Positions 8,794 to 17,195 of a stretch of DNA of 64,000 nucleotides are shown in pieces. The DNA is from Hyphomicrobiales bacterium (GTDB taxonomy: Bacteria > Pseudomonadota > Alphaproteobacteria > Rhizobiales > OSC116): positions 310,001 through 374,000 of the forward strand of contig JABSRZ010000004.1 of NCBI GenBank assembly GCA_013214705.1, written 5' to 3'. The number at the start of each line of letters is the position of its first letter. The first letter of the stretch is position 1. Below the pieces are notes generated by a model. The model was not told where the DNA came from. It made no database searches and saw nothing but the letters and a program-made list of their open reading frames with translations. The translations under genes were made by a program, and so were the position numbers.

Positions 8794-9110
8794 TAATCAG
8801 CCTCGCTAAGTGCTTGTTCAAGCCTGTCCAACCCTGCCGACCAAAATTTACGATAGCTGATAGACCATTCGCAAATTTGCTGCACAGCTTGCGGCCGTAC
8901 CGAGTATATGCGTTGTTGCTTATCAACCCGCCGTTCAATGATACCGGCCTCACGCAACACTTTAAAATGCCGAGACAAAGCCGGTGGCGACAGGTTATCC
9001 ATCGTTAAAAACGCCCCCACCGGCAAATCGCCTTCGTTAAGCAAGCGCTCGACAATGGCAAACCGGGTTTGGTTGCCAAGTGCCGAAAATGTATGTGCGA
9101 GTTGAGTCAT
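8793..9110 (-). CDS. ArsR-family transcriptional regulator
   Basis: This 105-residue winged-helix regulator has ALGNQTRFAIVERLL (helices 1-2), LSPPALSRHFKVLREAGIIERR (recognition helix and turn) and the wing VDKQQRIYSVRP. No CXC metal site is present, so it is probably not a metal sensor; it belongs to the group paired with SRPBCC proteins. The ATG at 9110, with GGAA 8 bases upstream, is preferred over the in-frame TTG at 9122. It likely autoregulates the ArsR-SRPBCC-YCII operon. Confidence 0.88.
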   Translation of the reverse strand: MTQLAHTFSALGNQTRFAIVERLLNEGDLPVGAFLTMDNLSPPALSRHFKVLREAGIIERRVDKQQRIYSVRPQAVQQICEWSISYRKFWSAGLDRLEQALSEAD

Positions 9111-9244
9111 ATTTAATTCCAATTATTGTTAATTAACATAAATGATAAATAATAATTGTCAACTTTTAATAATTTCGGCACATAAATCATAAATTACCCA
9201 CTTATCTGGTTTATTTATCTTGCGCCACCGCCTATAAACCAACA

Positions 9245-9304
9245 AAAAAGCCAGTGTTAAGAATAAAAAGCCAGTGTTATGAACAAAAAGGCAGTGCTAT
9301 GAAC
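9245..9304 (+). repeat. Three tandem 20-bp units at an initiation region
   Basis: The unit AAAAAGCCAGTGTTATGAAC is repeated at 9245-9264, 9265-9284 and 9285-9304 with 1-3 base changes. Each unit ends in the sequence that becomes the start region of the EamA gene. Unit 1 has TTAAG where units 2 and 3 have an ATG. Confidence 0.9.
9279..9302 (+). CDS. Possible 7-codon leader peptide MNKKAVL
   Basis: ATG in the second repeat unit opens a frame MNKKAVL whose TGA stop overlaps the ATG of the EamA transporter (ATGA, 9299-9302). The overlap is the usual geometry for translational coupling. It exists only because the initiation region is repeated, so it may be accidental. Confidence 0.3.
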   Translation: MNKKAVL

Positions 9305-10165
9305 AAAATGACCCATGGTTGGTTAAACGGAATGATCGGCGTTATAATTTTCAGCGGCTCTTTGGTGGGCACCCGCGTGGCGGTGCAAGATTTAAGCCCG
9401 ATATTTATAACCTCCGGCCGGGCCACCATTGCCGCACTGTTGGCCATCATTATGCTAGTGGCGTTCAAACAAAAACCACCCGAAAAAGCCGATTTTCTAT
9501 CACTGCTCATTGTCGCCATCGGCGTTGTGGTTGGGTTTCCACTGTTAACTGCCATCGCGCTGCAATATATATCGGCGGCGCATTCGGTTATATTCATCGG
9601 CCTATTGCCGCTAACCACTGCGGTGTTTGGAGTGTTTTTTACCAAACAAAACCCCGGCTTGGCTTTTTGGTTATTTTCATTAATTGGCGCCCTCATTGTG
9701 AGTGTTTATGCCGCGCAGCAAGATTTTTCGACCTCGCTCATTGGCAATATATCTATGGCCGGCGCGATAATTATATGTGGCCTTGGCTATGCAAAAGGCG
9801 CAGTGCTGACCAAAAAACTAGGCGGATTGCAGGTTATCTCAGGCGCGTTGCTGATCGCACTGCCACTCATGGCGGTCATCGCTTTGTTCAACCTGCCCGA
9901 TGACCTAAATGCAGTGAGCCCCAGCGCATGGTTAGGCTTTGCCTATGTCTCCACATTCAGCATGTTTATCGGCTTCATATTTTGGTATAAAGGCTTGGCA
10001 CAAGGCGGCATTTCAACGGTTAGCCAATTGCAATTGTTACAGCCTTTTTTAGGCCTATGCTGGGCAGCATTATTATTGGCCGAAACCATAAACTGGCAAA
10101 TGATCGTCACCGCCACACTAGTAACCGCCTGCGTAATCGGCACCACCTATTTCGCCAAAAAATAG
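9299..10165 (+). CDS. EamA/DMT-family transporter 1
   Basis: This ~288-residue protein has two homologous five-helix EamA halves (start GWLNGMIGVIIFSGSLVGTR; second half from about GNISMAGAIIICGLGYAKGA). Drug/metabolite transporters export amino acids, metabolites or drugs; the substrate cannot be read from sequence. A longer reading from GTG at 9254 is open but runs through the tandem repeat, so ATG 9299 is preferred; ATG 9308 is an alternative. It is divergent from the ArsR operon. Confidence 0.85.
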   Translation: MNKMTHGWLNGMIGVIIFSGSLVGTRVAVQDLSPIFITSGRATIAALLAIIMLVAFKQKPPEKADFLSLLIVAIGVVVGFPLLTAIALQYISAAHSVIFIGLLPLTTAVFGVFFTKQNPGLAFWLFSLIGALIVSVYAAQQDFSTSLIGNISMAGAIIICGLGYAKGAVLTKKLGGLQVISGALLIALPLMAVIALFNLPDDLNAVSPSAWLGFAYVSTFSMFIGFIFWYKGLAQGGISTVSQLQLLQPFLGLCWAALLLAETINWQMIVTATLVTACVIGTTYFAKK

Positions 10166-10193
10166 AGTTCCCTAGAATGACAGTTTCATTCCG

Positions 10194-10292
10194 AATTTGG
10201 TTTTCGCAAAAATAGTGCCCATGAGCGCCGCGCAGACGCCCAAATTCAACGCGAGATGCCGGTTTTACAAATTTGGTTTTCGCAAAAATAGT
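10194..10292 (+). repeat. 23-base direct repeats in the EamA-lepA spacer
   Basis: AATTTGGTTTTCGCAAAAAT plus AGT occurs at 10194-10216 and again at 10270-10292, 76 bases apart and identical. The spacer lies between convergent genes and also has a GAATGA/TCATTC inverted repeat near 10175-10191. No gene is visible in it. Confidence 0.8.
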
Positions 10293-10367
10293 CTAGGCAG
10301 AGTGCGGGGAGTGGGCAATTGCCCATGACCCAAGCTCTAACGACGAATATTGACGCGAAAACCGAAT

Positions 10368-12173
10368 TCAATCGTCCATTTTTAGGGCGTTGATGAATGC
10401 CTCTTGCGGAATTTCTACGCGGCCAAACTGGCGCATTTTTTTCTTACCTTTTTTCTGCTTGTCGAGCAGTTTGCGTTTACGGCTTATGTCGCCGCCGTAA
10501 CATTTTGCGGTCACGTCTTTGCGCATGGCGGCGATGGTTTCACGCGCGATGATGCGCCCGCCCAATGCAGCTTGAATGGGTATTTTAAACAGATGGCGCG
10601 GTATCATTTCTTTTAGCTTTTCGCACATGGCGCGGCCACGGCTTTCGGCACGGCCGGCATGCACTATGGTGGCCAAGGCATCAACCGGTTCTTCATTAAT
10701 TAAAATACTCATCCGCACAAGGTTTTCTTCACGATAGCCGGTTAAGCTATAGTCAAAACTTGCATAGCCGCGGGTGATAGATTTTAACCGGTCATAAAAA
10801 TCGATAACCACTTCGTTTAGCGGCATTTCATAAACCAGCATGGCGCGCGAGCCAACATAAGTTAGGTTTTTTTGGATGCCGCGTCTGTCTTGGCAGAGTT
10901 TTAACACGCCGCCTAAATATTCATCGGGCACCAATATTGTGGCTTCAATCCACGGTTCTTGAATGTGATCAATGCTCATCACATCCGGCATATCAGCCGG
11001 GTTGTGCAAAATTCGCATGCTGCCATCGGTCATATGCATTTCATAGATAACGCTGGGCGCGGTGGTGATGAGATCAATGTTAAATTCGCGTTCTAAACGG
11101 TCGCGGATAATCTCCATATGCAACAGGCCAAGGAATCCACAACGGAAGCCAAACCCAAGCGCCGCCGATGATTCCATCTCAAATTCAAAACTGGCATCAT
11201 TAAGCCTTAGCCTGGTCATCGCCTCACGCAATTGTTCAAATTCGCTGCTATCGACCGGAAACAGACCACAGAAAACCACAGGCTGTGCGGGTTTAAACCC
11301 AGTAATGACCTCAGCACAAGGCAATTTCGCATCGGTAATCGTATCGCCAACGCGGGTGTCGGCAACTTCTTTAATGGCGGCGGTAAAAAACCCAATTTCG
11401 CCGGGGCGCAGCTGGTCAAACATTTCTTGTTTTGGCCTAAACACACCCAACCGGTCTATCAGATGCACACTACCCGCGCCCATCATTTTCACCCGTTGGC
11501 CTTTTTTCATCACCCCATCAATAATGCGCACCAGCACCACAACACCTAGATATTGGTCATACCAACTATCGACAAGTGAAGCTTTTAACGGCGCGTCAAT
11601 GTCGCCTTGGGGCGCTGGCAATTGGTGTATAATGGCTTCTAACACCGCAGGAATGCCAAACCCGGTTTTGGCCGAAACTTCAACCGATTGGCTGGTATCA
11701 ATGCCAATCACATCTTCGATTTGGGTTTTAATGCGTTCAGGTTCTGCCGCTGGCAAATCTATTTTGTTCAGCACCGTCACCAATTCATGGTCATTATCGA
11801 GGGCTTTATATACATTGGCCAAGGTCTGCGCTTCGACACCTTGGCTGGCATCTACCACCAATAGCGAGCCTTCACAAGCGGCCAAAGAGCGGCTCACCTC
11901 ATAGGCAAAATCTACATGGCCGGGAGTGTCAATTAAATTCAAAACATAGGTTTCACCATCGTCAGCTTTATAATCCAAACGCACAGTTTGGGCTTTAATG
12001 GTGATGCCGCGTTCGCGCTCAATGTCCATACTGTCGAGCACTTGTTCTTGCATATCACGTTCAGCCAGCCCGCCGGTTATTTGAATAAGCCGGTCTGCAA
12101 TGGTCGATTTGCCGTGGTCAATATGTGCAACAATGGAGAAATTGCGAATTTTTTTAATGTCATAATCTGTCAT
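10368..12173 (-). CDS. lepA: Elongation factor 4 (LepA)
   Basis: This 601-residue translational GTPase back-translocates stalled ribosomes and aids 30S biogenesis. It has G1 AHIDHGKST, the switch I region [10 protein letters not shown]3 DTPGHVDF and G4 NKIDLP, followed by EF-G-like domains II, III and V. The LepA-specific C-terminal domain ends in [20 protein letters not shown]. The length is standard for the family. The two membrane genes downstream of its start on the same strand begin 51 bases upstream, so they may be read through. Confidence 0.97.
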   Translation of the reverse strand: MTDYDIKKIRNFSIVAHIDHGKSTIADRLIQITGGLAERDMQEQVLDSMDIERERGITIKAQTVRLDYKADDGETYVLNLIDTPGHVDFAYEVSRSLAACEGSLLVVDASQGVEAQTLANVYKALDNDHELVTVLNKIDLPAAEPERIKTQIEDVIGIDTSQSVEVSAKTGFGIPAVLEAIIHQLPAPQGDIDAPLKASLVDSWYDQYLGVVVLVRIIDGVMKKGQRVKMMGAGSVHLIDRLGVFRPKQEMFDQLRPGEIGFFTAAIKEVADTRVGDTITDAKLPCAEVITGFKPAQPVVFCGLFPVDSSEFEQLREAMTRLRLNDASFEFEMESSAALGFGFRCGFLGLLHMEIIRDRLEREFNIDLITTAPSVIYEMHMTDGSMRILHNPADMPDVMSIDHIQEPWIEATILVPDEYLGGVLKLCQDRRGIQKNLTYVGSRAMLVYEMPLNEVVIDFYDRLKSITRGYASFDYSLTGYREENLVRMSILINEEPVDALATIVHAGRAESRGRAMCEKLKEMIPRHLFKIPIQAALGGRIIARETIAAMRKDVTAKCYGGDISRKRKLLDKQKKGKKKMRQFGRVEIPQEAFINALKMDD

Positions 12174-12223
12174 AAGGCTCTCATATCAGAGCTTGGGCTA
12201 AAATTCCATGTTTAAATGGCCAA

Positions 12224-12601
12224 TTACGCGCTTATAAACGCCAAAAACGCAGTAATGGTTATCGGCCAAAAAAACATCCACTGCGGGGATGCGCCAAATA
12301 ACCCATAAATGAGCTTGCCATAAAGCGTCGCCACCACGCCAAAACTAAAAAATAGCACCATCAGCGTGAAGTAAATACCCTCTGCCATATCGGGGCTGAA
12401 ATAGGCATATATAGCCAACCCAGAGGCGGCAATAAACCACAATGTTATGGCATGCCAAATAAACCCCAACGAGCCTTTAATTAGCTTATTCTGCGGGTGA
12501 GATTGCCAATGTTTTAACATCGGTCGCCAAATTTTCTTGCCCCCAATCACCCCGTGAATATAGGTCATTAGCAACATTAAACCTGCGAGTAATAACCCCA
12601 T
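12224..12601 (-). CDS. Small integral membrane protein, paralogue B
   Basis: This 125-residue protein has four hydrophobic segments and the pattern LGFIWHAITLWFIAASGLAIYAY. It resembles the upstream neighbour at 12603-12992 (LVWHGLTVLFIIMAGLSLLAYA and a C-terminal PQWxxFxP element), so the pair looks like a tandem duplication. Start and the previous stop are separated by one base (TGATATG). The function is unknown; the pair may form a heterodimer. Confidence 0.7.
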   Translation of the reverse strand: MGLLLAGLMLLMTYIHGVIGGKKIWRPMLKHWQSHPQNKLIKGSLGFIWHAITLWFIAASGLAIYAYFSPDMAEGIYFTLMVLFFSFGVVATLYGKLIYGLFGASPQWMFFWPITITAFLAFISA

Positions 12602-12602
12602 A

Positions 12603-12992
12603 TCACACCTGCCTATTTGCGGCTATCAAGGCCATAAAGCTAAAATATGCCATCGGCAGAAACAACACCCATTGCGGCAACAATAACACTCCACCAGTTT
12701 GCAACAGGCCATAAAATAAGGCCAAACCACCAATGCCCAAATTAATAAACATGAGACTCATATTAACCCCAGCCGCCAAACTTGGCTTTGCATAGGCCAG
12801 CAAACTCAAACCCGCCATAATGATAAATAAAACCGTTAACCCATGCCAAACCAAACCCATGGTTATGCGCACCGTCAAAGGCAGATCGGAGTTATAAACC
12901 GGCTGCCAAATTTCGGGCCCGCCACCAAATGCATGGGCGACAATGGTCAGAGCCATCATGGCAAATGCGGTTAAATTCCATTTAGATTTCAT
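12603..12992 (-). CDS. Small integral membrane protein, paralogue A
   Basis: This ~129-residue protein has four predicted membrane segments. The ATG at 12992 is chosen because GGAG lies 7 bases upstream; an in-frame ATG at 13007 overlaps the operator palindrome. It is divergent from a TetR-type regulator with a shared promoter region carrying two copies of TACAC-NN-GTGTA, so this pair is the probable target of that regulator. No family was recognised. Confidence 0.7.
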   Translation of the reverse strand: MKSKWNLTAFAMMALTIVAHAFGGGPEIWQPVYNSDLPLTVRITMGLVWHGLTVLFIIMAGLSLLAYAKPSLAAGVNMSLMFINLGIGGLALFYGLLQTGGVLLLPQWVLFLPMAYFSFMALIAANRQV

Positions 12993-13006
12993 ATCTTGCT
13001 CCAACA

Positions 13007-13066
13007 TACACTTGTGTACGCCAATTTGTAGCGTAAATTATTGACATATGTCAATACACAAGTGTA
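13007..13066. promoter_or_regulatory. Divergent TetR operator and promoter region
   Basis: Two 12-base palindromes with identical arms, TACACTTGTGTA (13007-13018) and TACACAAGTGTA (13055-13066), flank a perfect 14-base palindrome TTGACATATGTCAA (13041-13054). The latter supplies a TTGACA -35 box on both strands. The plus-strand -10 may be TATGTA at 13065-13070, overlapping the second operator. The design fits repression of both the regulator and the membrane pair. Confidence 0.75.
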
Positions 13067-13114
13067 TGTATGTGACAGAATGTCGCAATATTCATTTCCA
13101 AAGTTAGAGGTTTT

Positions 13115-13699
13115 ATGACCGACAAATCAAAACCGGGCAGCAACAAGCAAGCGTGGGTAGCGGCTGGCTTTCAGCTCTTATCGGTTGGTGGCATAGACAG
13201 TGTGCGGATTGACAGAATCTCTAAAAAAATTGGCCTTACGCGTGGCAGTTTTTACTGGCACTTTAAAAATCGCGCCGAACTATTGGATGAAATGTTAAAG
13301 GTTTGGCATCAATTAGGCACTTTGCAGGTCATCCGTCTGGTCGAGGCCGAAAAAACCAACCCGCATAAAAAACTTTCTACATTGTTAGAACTCACCACCC
13401 GCCGCCCCGGCGAAAAATATGGTGGAAAATTTACCGAATTGTCAATCCGGGTATGGGGCGGACAAAGTGAGCAAGCCGCCAAAATCATCAAACAAATAGA
13501 CAATGAACGGGTGGCATATGTGCACAAATTGCTGATCGAAATGCAATTAGAACCCGCATTAGCTAGCTTATTGGCCGAGGTGATTTACAATGCCTTTATC
13601 GGCATGATGAGCCGCGATTTGACCGAAAAGCAAGTGTCAGTAATTGCCAACCTCGCGACCAATTTTTTAGAAGATCAGATTTCACAAGTCAAATCCTAA
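13115..13699 (+). CDS. TetR-family transcriptional regulator
   Basis: This 194-residue repressor has the TetR helix-turn-helix at residues ~15-60: GGIDSVRIDRISKKIGLTRG then SFYWHFKNRAELLDEML. The C-terminal part is an all-helical ligand-binding domain whose ligand is unknown. A good ribosome site (AGAGG) precedes ATG. The palindromes in the divergent spacer are the probable operators. Confidence 0.9.
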   Translation: MTDKSKPGSNKQAWVAAGFQLLSVGGIDSVRIDRISKKIGLTRGSFYWHFKNRAELLDEMLKVWHQLGTLQVIRLVEAEKTNPHKKLSTLLELTTRRPGEKYGGKFTELSIRVWGGQSEQAAKIIKQIDNERVAYVHKLLIEMQLEPALASLLAEVIYNAFIGMMSRDLTEKQVSVIANLATNFLEDQISQVKS

Positions 13700-13746
13700 T
13701 CTTTTGGCACATATTCGATCCGGTTATTGGCTCTAGCAAACCACAT

Positions 13747-14634
13747 TTAACCACTGGCTTTGCTAGCCACTACTTTACGAATATGTAGCCAAAAAGTGCT
13801 CACTGCCAAACCGATAATAATCAGCGAACATGAGATTATTTTAACCAGACCAATCTGTTCATCAAAAATAATATAAGAGCCTAATAGCCCAAATATCGGC
13901 ACTAAAAAGCTAATCAACATGGTGATATTCATCGGGTATTTAACAATCATATTATTGAAAATAAGCCGCCCTAGTAAAGTGGTTGGATAGGCCTGAAACA
14001 ATAATGAAAAAATCGCAATTGGGGTTAAATTAACCCATAAATTTGTAAACACATCCATGCCATTTACAAAATATGCCATGGCAAAAAGCGGAATGGGCGA
14101 AAACAAACTAGACCATACCAACAAGCCAAACATTTGTTTTACCTTTAAATATTTGAACATGATAATGGTTGAGCTGAGCGCCAAAGCGGCAAACATAACC
14201 ATGCCCATGCCCAATAAAGTCGCCCGCCCATCGGCCACGCTGGCAATCAACAACAGGCCAATAAGCGCCAAGCCTAAGCCAATATACTGCCCAATATTCA
14301 ATTTTTCTTTAAATATCACCGCCCCCGTAAGCACCACCAAAAACGCACTCAGTTGCAGGATGAGCGACGTCACACCTGCTGACGCGCCAAAATGAATGCC
14401 AAGCCCAACCATGCCCCACACACCAACACCGAATAACAGGCCATAACTGGCGATATATTTCCAAGCCAGATCTGGTTTTTTGACAAAAAATACCAACGGG
14501 AATGCGCACAGTAAAAACCGCAAGCCATTGAGGGTGAAACTATCTAAAGTCCCCATGCCCAACTTAATGACCGAAAAATTCACCCCCCATATAGCCATAA
14601 TGCTAACGGCCAAGATAAAATCTTTAACTGGCAT
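13747..14634 (-). CDS. EamA/DMT-family transporter 2
   Basis: This 295-residue ten-helix transporter has two EamA repeats; it opens with AVSIMAIWGVNFSVIKLGMG and the second repeat begins near LLGMGMVMFAALALSSTIIM. The family includes RhaT/YdcZ-like exporters of amino acids and metabolites. A strong ribosome site (GAGGGGC) precedes ATG. It is divergent from an ArsR-type gene whose operator-like palindromes lie in the spacer, suggesting a regulator-transporter pair. Confidence 0.88.
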   Translation of the reverse strand: MPVKDFILAVSIMAIWGVNFSVIKLGMGTLDSFTLNGLRFLLCAFPLVFFVKKPDLAWKYIASYGLLFGVGVWGMVGLGIHFGASAGVTSLILQLSAFLVVLTGAVIFKEKLNIGQYIGLGLALIGLLLIASVADGRATLLGMGMVMFAALALSSTIIMFKYLKVKQMFGLLVWSSLFSPIPLFAMAYFVNGMDVFTNLWVNLTPIAIFSLLFQAYPTTLLGRLIFNNMIVKYPMNITMLISFLVPIFGLLGSYIIFDEQIGLVKIISCSLIIIGLAVSTFWLHIRKVVASKASG

Positions 14635-14697
14635 AAGTGCCCCTCATCTAAACATTGACAAATTGCCAACAAATTTTATGATATCAGAAATTAAATA

Positions 14698-14735
14698 ATA
14701 TAGCTTACAGGCTATATAGCCACAGAACTATATAG
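14698..14735. promoter_or_regulatory. Palindromic operator between DMT transporter and ArsR gene
   Basis: A perfect 12-base palindrome GGCTATATAGCC (14710-14721) is flanked by further CTATATAG-like elements (AATATAGC at ~14697-14704 and CTATATAG at 14728-14735). The last one directly abuts the ArsR start codon at 14738, so binding would block both transcription and initiation. Confidence 0.55.
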
Positions 14736-14737
14736 AT

Positions 14738-15052
14738 ATGCCAAATAAGTCAAGTTTAAAAATTTTGAGCGCGCTCGCTAATGAGAATAGGTTTCAAATC
14801 ATGCAATGGATTTCAGACCCATTGCCAAATTTCAAACCACAATCAGATGGTGATTTGGTCGACGATGGTGTGTGTGTGGGCTCAATAGCCACTAAAATTG
14901 GCCTCAGCCAACCCACAGTGACCAAACATATGGGCATTTTGGAAAATGCCGGGTTAGTCAGCCATAAAAAGTTAAAAAATTGGGTATTTTATAAGCCCAA
15001 CTCCAAAGCTATAGATGTCGCCATGAAGAAAATCGTAGAAGATTTAAAATAA
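14738..15052 (+). CDS. ArsR-type winged-helix regulator
   Basis: This 104-residue protein has ILSALANENRFQIMQWI, then IATKIGLSQPTVTKHMGILE as recognition helix. An acidic insert with one Cys (DLVDDGVCVGS) lies before the recognition helix. No ribosome site precedes ATG, and a TATATA-like -10 is very near it, so the messenger may be leaderless or nearly so. The divergent DMT transporter is the likely target. Confidence 0.82.
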   Translation: MPNKSSLKILSALANENRFQIMQWISDPLPNFKPQSDGDLVDDGVCVGSIATKIGLSQPTVTKHMGILENAGLVSHKKLKNWVFYKPNSKAIDVAMKKIVEDLK

Positions 15053-15064
15053 ATATCCATTCAG

Positions 15065-15721
15065 CTAAAGCGGCAAAATATAGGTGCCAAAAAAGCCGAC
15101 ATGCACAATCATGGCTAAAAACCAAAAACTCACCGCGCCGATAACCGGCACCAGTTTAAAATCCGCATGAGTGAGGCGCGTGCGGCCTTGAGCAATCGCC
15201 AAAAATGGCAACCAACTTGAATTTTCGGCAGAATTTTGCCAGCGCACGCTGCCTTCGCGAATTTTCCGATTGTCTAAGAAGTAAGAACCGACAACTGCCG
15301 ACCCAAATAGCGAACCCCAAAACATTTGCGCTTCAATGCTGCCATTACTAACCATGTGCGCCAAGGCAAAAATAGCCACGCCCCAATTGCTGGGGTGGCG
15401 GGTGATGGCAAATATGCCTTTGCCTAATTTGGCGTCTTTATCAGGTATATTACCCAACACAATAAATGCAAACGCCACAAACATCAGTGCGGCATTCATC
15501 CACAGCCAATAATCTGGCATCACCCATAGGTCTTCAAATCTATTGGCCTGCAAATATTCTAAGGTCATCCAACTGAAAAACCCCAACGAAAATAAGCTGA
15601 AAATGCCCATCCACGCGCCTAAGCCATATTTATTGACCATGGCTGCCCTTAAATTGGTGGCAGACACAAAATGCAGCAGCAAAAACCCCAATGATGCGAT
15701 GAATAGTGACAAATTTTCCAT
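15065..15721 (-). CDS. NnrU family membrane protein
   Basis: This 218-residue integral membrane protein of the NnrU/Z-ISO type has about six helices and the family motif GIFAITRHPSNWG, whose His residues bind heme in the plant zeta-carotene isomerase relative. Bacterial NnrU proteins were first noted near nitric-oxide reductase genes, but their reaction is not settled. There are no denitrification or carotenoid genes nearby. The start has a clear AGAGG site. Confidence 0.85.
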   Translation of the reverse strand: MENLSLFIASLGFLLLHFVSATNLRAAMVNKYGLGAWMGIFSLFSLGFFSWMTLEYLQANRFEDLWVMPDYWLWMNAALMFVAFAFIVLGNIPDKDAKLGKGIFAITRHPSNWGVAIFALAHMVSNGSIEAQMFWGSLFGSAVVGSYFLDNRKIREGSVRWQNSAENSSWLPFLAIAQGRTRLTHADFKLVPVIGAVSFWFLAMIVHVGFFGTYILPL

Positions 15722-15804
15722 TTAAACCTCTTAATTTTTAGCTGAACCTATCAGCAAAACTGAGTGAGGTAAATATGGTTTTAAATAGGCCAGCAAAAAA
15801 CATA

Positions 15805-15832
15805 TTGACAAAACTAGTTTATTAGTTATGAT
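15805..15832 (+). promoter_or_regulatory. Promoter with internal operator, likely leaderless arsR
   Basis: TTGACA (15805-15810) and TATGAT (15827-15832) are separated by 16 bases. An inverted repeat AACTA-GTTTAT-TAGTT (15812-15827) occupies the spacer. The expected transcription start, about 7 bases past the -10, coincides with the ATG at 15839, and no ribosome site exists. Confidence 0.7.
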
Positions 15833-15838
15833 GCTTGT

Positions 15839-16132
15839 ATGGAACAAAAACACGCCGCAACAATTTTACATGCATTGGGCCACGAGGCCCGGTTAGGGCT
15901 TTTTCGACTATTGGTGCAAGCTGGTGAGGATGGCCTAAACATTGGCCAAATGCGCCAGCAAATTAACATGCCAGCATCAACATTGGCGCATCACATCGCC
16001 ACCTTAGTAAAGGCCAATGTCATAATTCAACACCAGCAAGGCCGCGAAACCATAAATATAGCCAATTTCACCTTGGTTGAACTTATGGCCGATTATTTAT
16101 TTAACGATTGCTGTAAAGGCATAGCCAGCTAA
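15839..16132 (+). CDS. ArsR-family regulator of the permease
   Basis: This 97-residue winged-helix protein begins ILHALGHEARLGLFRLLVQA and has MPASTLAHHIATLVKANVII as its recognition region. A vicinal Cys pair near the C-terminus (LFNDCCKG) matches ArsR proteins that sense trivalent arsenic or related thiophilic ligands through C-terminal cysteines. It lies 44 bases before an ArsP-like permease, so an ArsR-ArsP unit is likely. The promoter geometry suggests a leaderless messenger. Confidence 0.88.
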   Translation: MEQKHAATILHALGHEARLGLFRLLVQAGEDGLNIGQMRQQINMPASTLAHHIATLVKANVIIQHQQGRETINIANFTLVELMADYLFNDCCKGIAS

Positions 16133-16176
16133 GTCTTTTTTTATCATCAAACAACTAAAAAACTAGGTATATAATT

Positions 16177-17178
16177 ATGTATTATCATCTCACTAAATTC
16201 TCTGCATGGCATATATTATTTGGTGCTGTGTTGCTCACTTTGGCACTCGACAATAGCCAAGCCATGGACAGCGTTATATTTTTAGCCAATGCGCTGTTAG
16301 GCATCATCCCATTTTTGCTATTTGCCATTGTTTTCATGGCCTACGCCAGCGCGTCTAGTCTCGACAACATCATTGCCACCACCTTAAAGTCAAAAGGCAA
16401 ATATTCCATCATCATCGCCGCGTTAATTGGTGGCCTGTCGCCATTTTGCTCGTGTGGGGTGATACCGCTTATTGCCGCTTTGCTGCGCATGGGTGTGCCA
16501 TTAAGCGCGGTTATGGCCTTTTGGCTGGCCTCGCCGATCACCGACCCGGCGGTGTTTGCACTCACCTATAGCGTTATAGATTTAAATTTTGCCGTGGCGC
16601 GCACTTTGGCGGCGGTAGCGATTGGCATTTTTGGCGGCTCTGTGGTTTATATTTTAAATAGAAACGGCCTGTTCGCCAACCCATTAAAGCCCGAAATTGC
16701 CGCCAAAACCAATGGCGTGGTGCTAGACAGTAAAAAAATTATCTGGAAATTTTGGCAACACGAGGCCCGTAAAGCTAGTTTTATTGCCGAATTTAAAACC
16801 ACTCTATTTTTCTTGCTAAAATGGCTGAGCTTGGCGTTTTTCTTAGAAAGCCTAATGATTGCCTATATACCCAATGAGCTCATCATCAACTTGGTGGGTG
16901 GTGAAGGCATATTGCCCATCGCCACTGCCACAATAGTTGGCATACCGGCTTACTTAAACGGTTTCGCAGCACTGCCGCTTATCAAAACTATGATCGACCA
17001 AGGTATGAGCCAAGGTGCGGCGCTAGGCTTCATGTTGGGCGGGGCTGTTTCCTCTATGCCCGCCGCCATTGCTGTGTTCGCTTTGGTTAAAAAACCAGTA
17101 TTTGCGGCTTATATTATATTGGCATTATTGGGCGCGTTCACCTCGGCAGTCTTATTCCAAGCCTATCTAAATATATAG
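16177..17178 (+). CDS. ArsP/YraQ-type permease
   Basis: This 333-residue permease of the DUF318/UPF0718 group has the hallmark SPFCSCGVIPLIAALLRMG, then FWLASPITDPAVF, and a second related element MLGGAVSSMPAAIAVF in the C-terminal half. Characterised ArsP proteins export trivalent organoarsenicals, and the cysteines of the CSC motif are important. The upstream ArsR with a CC pair supports a role in resistance to arsenicals or another thiophilic toxicant. The substrate is inferred, not proven. Confidence 0.82.
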   Translation: MYYHLTKFSAWHILFGAVLLTLALDNSQAMDSVIFLANALLGIIPFLLFAIVFMAYASASSLDNIIATTLKSKGKYSIIIAALIGGLSPFCSCGVIPLIAALLRMGVPLSAVMAFWLASPITDPAVFALTYSVIDLNFAVARTLAAVAIGIFGGSVVYILNRNGLFANPLKPEIAAKTNGVVLDSKKIIWKFWQHEARKASFIAEFKTTLFFLLKWLSLAFFLESLMIAYIPNELIINLVGGEGILPIATATIVGIPAYLNGFAALPLIKTMIDQGMSQGAALGFMLGGAVSSMPAAIAVFALVKKPVFAAYIILALLGAFTSAVLFQAYLNI

Positions 17179-17195
17179 GCCAAAAAAGTCAGACG

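Noticed and set aside
9319-9903. 194-residue open frame overlapping the EamA transporter
   Set aside because: Same strand in another frame, rich in Arg, His and Trp, no hydrophobic pattern; the EamA frame is clearly the coding one.
11062-11904. 280-residue open frame antisense to lepA
   Set aside because: Shadow of lepA, which has every GTPase motif.
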